Positions 59,701 to 64,000 of a DNA stretch of 64,000 nt are shown here, piece after piece. The first letter of the stretch is position 1. Every line of letters starts with the position of its first letter. The notes below the pieces were generated by a model. The model saw only the letters and a list, made by a program, of their open reading frames with translations. It did not search any database and was not told where the DNA came from. Source of the DNA: Candidatus Villigracilis adiacens. GTDB taxonomy: Bacteria > Chloroflexota > Anaerolineae > Anaerolineales > Villigracilaceae. The DNA is taken from positions 162,714 to 226,713 of the forward strand of contig JADJBU010000005.1 in NCBI GenBank assembly GCA_016703605.1, read 5' to 3'. A program made the position numbers and the translations under genes.

Positions 59701-59737
59701 CGGTCCATTGTTAGTGACAGGGAGGAAGGATGCTTAA
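56714..59737 (+). CDS. SF2 helicase-nuclease, type III-like restriction subunit
   Basis: 1007 residues. Helicase motifs: Walker A KMATGSGKTLVMAM (~158-171), DEAH box INDEAHHCY (~294-302), motif VI EQVVGRGLRRRSY (~624-636); then a C-terminal nuclease-like segment (YLPDYILRVDDG...LILEVSGEARKDKAAKVETA, ~914-952) that has the D..ExS of type III Res/BPTD_3080-like proteins. It should cleave DNA with the methyltransferase at 61003-63818. ATG start with no strong ribosome-binding site. The stop overlaps the small membrane gene by 8 bases. Confidence 0.9.
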   Translation: MKQVVIENPVLNSPFEEPKRHFRFTEDGITDEIVEERRISQYFVPIPRAKKKSAKQLSFETEWTADRVEENKEINRIRERVALWRRGGYVGITKITARLLEYWKREDRERKLFFCQIEALETAIWITEVAPRYGEAWVENLLREKNAQSNPLLYRIAFKMATGSGKTLVMAMLIAWQALNKIANSQDARFSDTFLIVTPGITIKDRLRVLLPNDPQNYYKQHDIIPADLFSELDKAKFVITNFHAFKLRERVSAGKLTKAILRSNKGDNPFTETPDQMVRRVCRELGNKKNIIVINDEAHHCYRRKPDGEEEESLKGEERREAEQRDEEARIWISGIEAVKSKLGVKVTYDLSATPFFLRGSGYNEGTLFPWVVSDFSLIDAIESGIVKVPRVPVADDSMTGEQPTYRDLWLRIREQLPKKGRKAEEASAEPKVPPELEGALQSLYGNYEKQFKHWEANKDARERGLTPPVFIVVCNNTNVSKMVYDYVSGWEKSLKNGDTVPVPGKLALFSNVDGGQWLSRPNTILIDSQQLESGEGMTDEFKKMAALEIEEFKAEYRARFPGRDLDDISDEDILREVMNTVGKAGKLGESVRCVVSVSMLTEGWDANTVTHILGVRAFGTQLLCEQVVGRGLRRRSYAVNKDGMFDAEYAEVYGVPFSFIPSAGSQPNPLPGPTPTRVRALEDRIDCEIQFPRVTGYRYQFESEKLTATFTNDSKMALSTADLPTKTEMQSIIGESSFHELYGLKDERLNKVDFRLAALLMEKYFNDEQSSKPWLFPQLLTIVREWRETCLTCKDNAFPQMLLMVALAHNAVDKIYRAVTPGAEGEKTLLPILRPYDALGSTRYVDFDTARDVYRTRREKSHISHVVLDSGWEGKLAEVIEDELDEVIHYVKNFQLGFSIPYTFNGQEKSYLPDYILRVDDGHGRDDLLNLILEVSGEARKDKAAKVETARNLWIPAINNHGGFGRWKFLEIVDPWDAKNTIRAFLKGKNVDGIGPLLVTGRKDA

Positions 59738-60179
59738 GCCTGAAAAATTTTCCGATTATCTTTCGATGATCGCGCTTGTGTTCAGCAGTCTTTCCCTGCT
59801 TCTATCATGGCGGAACTTTCGACGTGACCGCAGTCATTTGAAATTATCTTTGGTTTTTGAGACACACGGCAAGCTGGCTGACGGTCAGTATCTGTTGACA
59901 ATAACAAACGTTGGACGCCGCCCTGCCACCCTGGTCAAAGTAGACGCTGTATTCTGGTTTCAGAAACGTCACAATATCTTTTCCCAGGAAACCGTTTTGG
60001 CTGAGGGAGCGCGGAAATCGCTCTCTGTTTACCTTGTATTTTTTCCCTCCATTTCCAATCCTTTGGCGGTTCGCACGTTTGAAGCCGCAGATTCTCTTGG
60101 TACCAAGTATCGCACCAATACCCTTGGGCTGATCTACACAGTTCTTACTGCGAAATTAAAAGGTAACCATGCCTCCTAA
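59730..60179 (+). CDS. Small membrane protein of the second RM locus
   Basis: 149 residues. One N-terminal hydrophobic helix (LSMIALVFSSLSLLLSW, ~11-27) and a soluble beta-rich remainder (GQYLLTITNVGRRPATLVKV). It overlaps the res gene by 8 bases and reaches into a remnant of the methyltransferase start. No known family recognised; proteins with this anchor-plus-domain plan are common in restriction loci. Confidence 0.7.
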   Translation: MLKPEKFSDYLSMIALVFSSLSLLLSWRNFRRDRSHLKLSLVFETHGKLADGQYLLTITNVGRRPATLVKVDAVFWFQKRHNIFSQETVLAEGARKSLSVYLVFFPSISNPLAVRTFEAADSLGTKYRTNTLGLIYTVLTAKLKGNHAS

Positions 60180-60222
60180 AAAGAAACCCTCCGCCCTAAA
60201 ACTCTCCACAAAGGATGGGTAG
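60169..60222 (+). pseudogene. Remnant duplicate of the methyltransferase gene start
   Basis: ATG followed by codons for PPKKKPSALKLSTKDG and a stop. The true methyltransferase gene starts MPPKKKPASPKLPTPVDS at 61003, so this 54-base stretch is a diverged copy of its 5' end. The DUF3800 gene lies between the two copies; the pattern points to insertion with partial duplication of the mod start. Confidence 0.8.
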
Positions 60223-60225
60223 AAC

Positions 60226-60937
60226 ATGCCGGACAACCTGACCTTTATCTTCGCAGGCGATGAAGCAGGCGACGCCAGCAAAAATTTTGAAAAAGGCGCG
60301 TCAAGATATTTTGTTGTGGCGGTCGTGGCGACACGGGACGCCGACGGACTGCGTTCCGTATTGGCTGATTTGCGTCACAGCGAGAACCTTGTTCAAAATT
60401 ACGAGTTTCATTTCAACTCGTTGACTTCAGCCAGGTTGCGTGAGAAAACCATGACCGCCATTCATAACGCGGATTTCACGGCATGGGCGTTGATCGTGGA
60501 TAAAACGAGCATGCCTTATGCCCTGCGCGACCTGGATGGAATGGAGTTCTACCTGCACTGCGTTGTGGAGTTGATCAACCGCATCCTGTGGAATACAGGC
60601 GCAAAGGTACGATGATTTTGGACGAAGTCGGCTCGGCAAACATTGCGCTTTTCAAATTGAAACGCACATTGAAAAACCACAATGTCAAGCATGAATTCAG
60701 CCGTATTTTTTTCCGCCGTTCGCGCAGCGAAGACCTGATTCAGGCGGCAGACCTGGTGGCGGGAGCGATCCTTCGCCGCGACGCGAAAGACGACACGAAG
60801 CGTTTGAATTGATCGGGATAAATTGCAGTTCATATTCGAATACCGCCCTTAAACGGCAACCCACCCCGCTAGCCGGATCCATCAACAGAGATGGGGGCAG
60901 GCAGCCACAGTCGGCCACTTTTCGCGGGATGGGGTGA
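60226..60937 (+). pseudogene. DUF3800 gene, two frameshifts
   Basis: The N-terminal part (TFIFAGDEAGDASKNFEKGA, with the D...E motif of the RNase H-like DUF3800 fold; LIVDKTSMPYAL) runs in frame to about 60610. A one-base loss near GGTACG shifts to the frame with TMILDEVGSANIALFKLKR and DLIQAADLVAGAILRRDAKD, and a second shift near 60795 restores EAFELIGINCSSYS to a stop at 60937. Both shifts keep the family's conserved residues, so the gene is recent. DUF3800 proteins are often found in defence loci. AAAGGA lies 10 bases before the start. Confidence 0.8.
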
Positions 60938-61285
60938 GCCTTTCGGCTTTTACGATTTAATAATAATCACGTTAACGGCAAAAGTCAACCAAGGAATTGG
61001 ATATGCCTCCCAAAAAGAAACCCGCCTCCCCAAAACTCCCCACACCCGTGGACTCTGTCTCTCACAAGGACAAGCGCGCGAACATCCCGACCGAGGAATT
61101 GCGTGACTTTATCGCGGACGAAGAAAAAGCGCCGAAGACGGTGCTCTACCCGCGCGACCCGTCTTTGGACCCGCAGTTGGTGTGGAAGGGCAAGGATGAG
61201 CAGGATAAACAGGATCTAGCCGTGCCTGCGGTGCCGATCTATATTCAGGAGCATATCAAGCCGCAGAATATCGTTGAGTTGGTGC

Positions 61286-61311
61286 GTGGGACAAACTTAA
61301 GTTTGTCCCAC
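61286..61311. repeat. Perfect 26-bp palindrome inside the methyltransferase gene
   Basis: GTGGGACAAACTT followed by AAGTTTGTCCCAC, no loop. Read in frame as RGTNLSLSHQ. Confidence 0.85.
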
Positions 61312-62728
61312 CAGCCTTCTCTGTTCAATGATTTCAATGGTCTTTCGTTCGAAGACCGCGTGGACTTTTACCACCACGAACAGCATTGGTCGAACCGCAT
61401 GATTCTGGGCGATTCGTTGATGGTGATGACCTCACTTGCCGAGAAGGAGGGACTCAAGGGCAAGGTGCAGATGATCTACTTTGACCCGCCGTATGGGATC
61501 AAGTTTGGTTCGAACTGGCAGGTCTCGACCCGCAAGCGTGACGTGAAAGACGGCAAAGCCGAAGACACCACCCGCCAGCCTGAGCAGGTGAAAGCCTTTC
61601 GCGATACCTGGCAGTTGGGGATTCATTCGTATTTGGCGTATTTGCGTGACCGTTTGGTGTCGGCGCGAGAATTGCTTTCAGAAGGGAAGCGTTTTGTTCA
61701 AATCGGTGATGAAAATGTGCACTTGGTTCGAAGTGTTTTTGATGAAGTATTTGGAAGCGAAAATTCTGCTTCAATCACCTTCTTTGAAAAACTGGTGGCA
61801 AAGTCTAGCGATCTTTACCGCCAGTTCATGCGACTATATTCTTTGGTATGCCAAAAATAGAGCAAGACTAAATATCGCCAACCATTTGCCCAAAAGGCGA
61901 AACGACTGGCGATTTAAGTATTTTCGTGGTTGGACTCAGTGATGGAACTCGACGACTACCTAAGCCTGAAATGAATCTTGAAAGTTTCAGGAAGCAACAA
62001 TATTCGCCAGCACATTGACTTCTCAAGGCACAACCTCCAGGGAGTACAATTTCATTTTATCAGGAAAAAAATATTCCTGGAATCGTGGTAATCTGGAAGA
62101 CAAGCATGGATGGAATTGATAAATTATTCAAATCAATTCGTGTTGCACAAACAGCATCAAATTTGTTAGGTACTTGATGATTTTCCTGCAATCCAATAAC
62201 AATATTTGGGTAGACACAGCAACAGGTCGTTTGACCGAAGATAAAATTTATGTTGTTCAAACTCCCACCAAGTTATAGAACGTTGTATGTTAATGACCAC
62301 CGACCCAGGCGACCTGGTACTCGACCCCACCTGCGGCTCTGGCACCACGGCATACGTCGCCGAACAATGGGGACGTCGCTGGATCACGATCGACACCTCG
62401 CGCGTATCCATTGCGCTGGCGCGGACGCGGCTCATGTCTGGGCGTTATCCATACTACCTGTTGGCTGATTCAGTTGAAGGGCGCAGGAAAGAGGCGGAAG
62501 TCACTGGTCAGTTTGCAGTGGAACGGTGAACCAGTCTGCCAGTGGGGATGGTCAAGACATCAAACGCGGCTTCGTCTATGAACGCGTGCCGCATGTCACG
62601 CTCAAGTCCATTGCGAATAATGAAGAGATAGATGAAATCCATGCCAAGGTTCAAGGTCAACTGGATGAACTGCGCGCACAGATCAACAAAGCCGCCAAAC
62701 AGAAGTGGGAAGAATGGGAAGTGCCGAG

Positions 62729-62824
62729 AGACCTGTCAGGTTTCACCAGCGACAAGGCTCAACGTGACGCTCGCGCGGACAAAGACACATCTCCATCGGA
62801 CTCTCGCGGAAACCTGACAGGTCT
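62729..62824. repeat. 96-bp AGACCTGTCAGG element inside the methyltransferase gene
   Basis: Perfect 16-base arms AGACCTGTCAGGTTTC (62729-62744) and GAAACCTGACAGGTCT (62809-62824). The interior shares CGTGACGC, GCGCGGACA and GGACTCTCG-type blocks with the hsdS array units (which have CGTGACGC, GCGCGGACAT and AGACTCTCGTGG in the same order). 96 bases is exactly 32 codons, read in frame as RDLSGFTSDKAQRDARADKD and onward. Confidence 0.88.
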
Positions 62825-63474
62825 TTTACAGGAATACTGGAACCTCCGCCAGGAACGCCAAAAAGAAATAGACGCCTCCATCGCCCGCCGCGCCGATACC
62901 GAATTCCTCTACGACAAACCCTACCAGGACAACAAACGCGTGCGCGTCTCGGGTCCCTTCACCGTCGAAAGCCTCTCCCCGCACCGCGTCCTCGCCCCCG
63001 ACGACCCCGCCACCGCCTTCAAAGAAGACGTGCTCAACACCCACGACTTCACCCAAATGATCCTCGAAAACCTCAAGAGCGCGGGCGTACAAAACACCGT
63101 CAAAAACCAGCGACTGAAATTCGACTCGCTCGAACCCTACGCGGGGACGTGGATCCACGCCGTGGGCGAATACACCGAAAAGGATGGAAAACCGCGTCGC
63201 GCCGCCCTGTCAATTGGTCCTGAACTAGGAACCGTCTCTGCCGAACAGGTGAAAGAAGCCGCCAAAGAAGCCGTCCTCGGCGTGGGCTTCGACCTGCTCA
63301 TCATCTGTGGCTTTGCCTTCGACCCACACGTCAGCGAAGAAGCCAAACGCTACGGCAAACTCACCGTCCTACCCACCCGCATGAACCCCGACCTGGCAAT
63401 GGGCGACGAACTGCTCAAGAAAACTGGCGCAGGCAACCTCTTCATGGTCTTCGGCGAACCCGATGTGGAAATTC

Positions 63475-63500
63475 GTAAAGCCGACTTAAGTCGGCTCTAC
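63475..63500. repeat. 26-bp palindrome inside the methyltransferase C-terminal part
   Basis: GTAAAGCCGACTT and AAGTCGGCTCTAC: 18-base perfect core (63479-63496) with a one-base mismatch in the flanks. Read in frame as RKADLSRLY. Confidence 0.75.
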
Positions 63501-63823
63501 GTGGTGCTCAAAGGGCTGGATGTCTACGACCCGACCACAGGCGAAATCCGCTCCAACTCCACCGACGACATCGCCTGCTGGTTCCTCGACAGTGACTACA
63601 ACGGCGAATCCTTCATCGTCCGCCACGCCTACTTCACCGGCGCCGACGAACCCTACGACAAACTCAAACGCGCCCTGCGGGCAGAGATCGACGAATCCGC
63701 GTGGAGCGTGTTGTATACCAATACCTCCGTCCCATTTGAGAAACCGTCCACAGGCAAGATCGCGGTCAAGGTCATCAATCACTATGGCGATGAGGTGTTG
63801 AAGGTGTTCGAGGTGTAGGGAAA

Positions 63824-64000
63824 ATGCCGACAAAAAAACCTCTCCCTAAGAATCACCCGGATTCTGTAAGTGTCTTAATAGTAGACGATAATAAGATGGC
63901 GCGTTCCGCGTGGAAAAAAATACTTCAACGCTCCGGACAGGTGGAGATCGTTGGCGAACTCGCCTTAAATGAAATCCCGGGAAAATTGAAACAGACTGAG
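63824..64000 (+). CDS. Response regulator receiver domain, start only
   Basis: 59 codons to the window edge. MPTKKPLPKNHPDSVSVLIV with the phosphoacceptor acidic pair in VLIVDDNKMARSAWKKIL and a second-helix sequence QVEIVGELALNEI: the beginning of a CheY-like receiver domain. The output domain and partner kinase lie outside. It begins 5 bases after the methyltransferase stop. Confidence 0.85.
   Translation, partial: MPTKKPLPKNHPDSVSVLIVDDNKMARSAWKKILQRSGQVEIVGELALNEIPGKLKQTE

Larger units (their letters stand above)
61003..63818 (+). pseudogene. Site-specific adenine methyltransferase gene, shattered by frameshifts
   Basis: The whole gene would encode about 939 residues, the usual length for methyltransferases paired with this kind of helicase-nuclease. 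The first ~268 residues are intact, with motif IV DPPYG (~160-164). From about 61806 to 62280 the frame changes seven times, but each piece still translates to family sequence: TASSCDYILWYAKNRARLN, GLSDGTRRLPKPEMNL, LTSQGTTSREYNFILSGKKY, GIDKLFKSIRVAQ, NNIWVDTATGRLTEDKIYVV, ERCMLMTTDPGDLVLDP. Motif I DPTCGSGTT follows (62322-62350). An eighth change near 62520 leads into a 430-residue C-terminal part. A 96-bp palindromic element is read in frame at 62729-62824. As written, the gene cannot make a full enzyme. Confidence 0.85.

Overview
The window looks like a chromosomal piece of a Chloroflexota bacterium, most likely an Anaerolineae-type lineage. This is inferred from gene content: a coenzyme F420 operon, menaquinone genes, an SsnA-type aminohydrolase, several multi-pass glycosyltransferase-like proteins and STAND/TIR ATPases, in GC-rich DNA crowded with short palindromic repeats. 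No rRNA, tRNA, CRISPR array or phage was found.

Layout. 1-9.1 kb (minus strand) is a type I restriction-modification locus: hsdR, a REP-associated transposase (RAYT), hsdM and hsdS. hsdS runs into about a dozen ~148-bp tandem repeats, each carrying a piece of the hsdS 3' end joined to a palindromic element, and then into two orphan hsdS tails flanking a small conserved hypothetical gene. 9.2-21.2 kb holds a frameshifted membrane gene, a large FAD/Fe-S oxidoreductase studded with in-frame simple repeats, a GT-C-like membrane protein, a URO-D-family protein, gpmA, a TPR protein and mutS. 21.3-27.3 kb is a mirror-image duplication of two membrane glycosyltransferase-like genes around a truncated family 2 glycosyltransferase and a ~127-bp MITE-like element whose second copy lies at 30.1 kb. 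27.3-36.4 kb holds a methyltransferase with a small membrane partner, proline dehydrogenase, a beta-lactamase-fold protein, a zinc-ribbon protein, a NACHT-HEAT ATPase and ssnA. 36.6-41.8 kb is the F420 block: npdG, cofE, a PPOX-class protein, a nitroreductase, cofD, cofC and an LLM-class oxidoreductase. 41.9-44.5 kb is a complete NitT/TauT-type ABC importer. 44.5-46.7 kb has menA, menG/ubiE and a thioesterase. 46.8-49.9 kb is an ECF-type sigma factor with a LysM membrane protein. 50.1-54.7 kb has a UPF0126 protein, an orphan CoxM-type flavoprotein, two small genes and a TIR-KAP ATPase. 54.7-56.5 kb is an ABC-F ATPase. 56.7-63.8 kb is a second restriction-modification system: an SF2 helicase-nuclease, a small membrane protein, a DUF3800 gene and a methyltransferase gene, the last two broken by many frame changes. 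A response regulator starts at the right edge.

How it fits together. Two restriction-modification systems and a TIR-KAP protein give the window a defence-rich character. The metabolic core makes F420 (cofC, cofD, cofE and probably the nitroreductase), recycles it with NADPH (npdG) and uses it (LLM and PPOX proteins); menA and menG supply the quinone pool.

The most unusual theme is the repeats. At least four palindrome families and several heptanucleotide-type tandem repeats occur both between genes and, in frame, inside genes (hsdR, hsdM, the RAYT, the FAD oxidase, mutS, the CoxM-like gene and the second methyltransferase). The strongest candidate for something undescribed is the hsdS-tail/palindrome array at 0.8-2.8 kb and its dispersed relatives.
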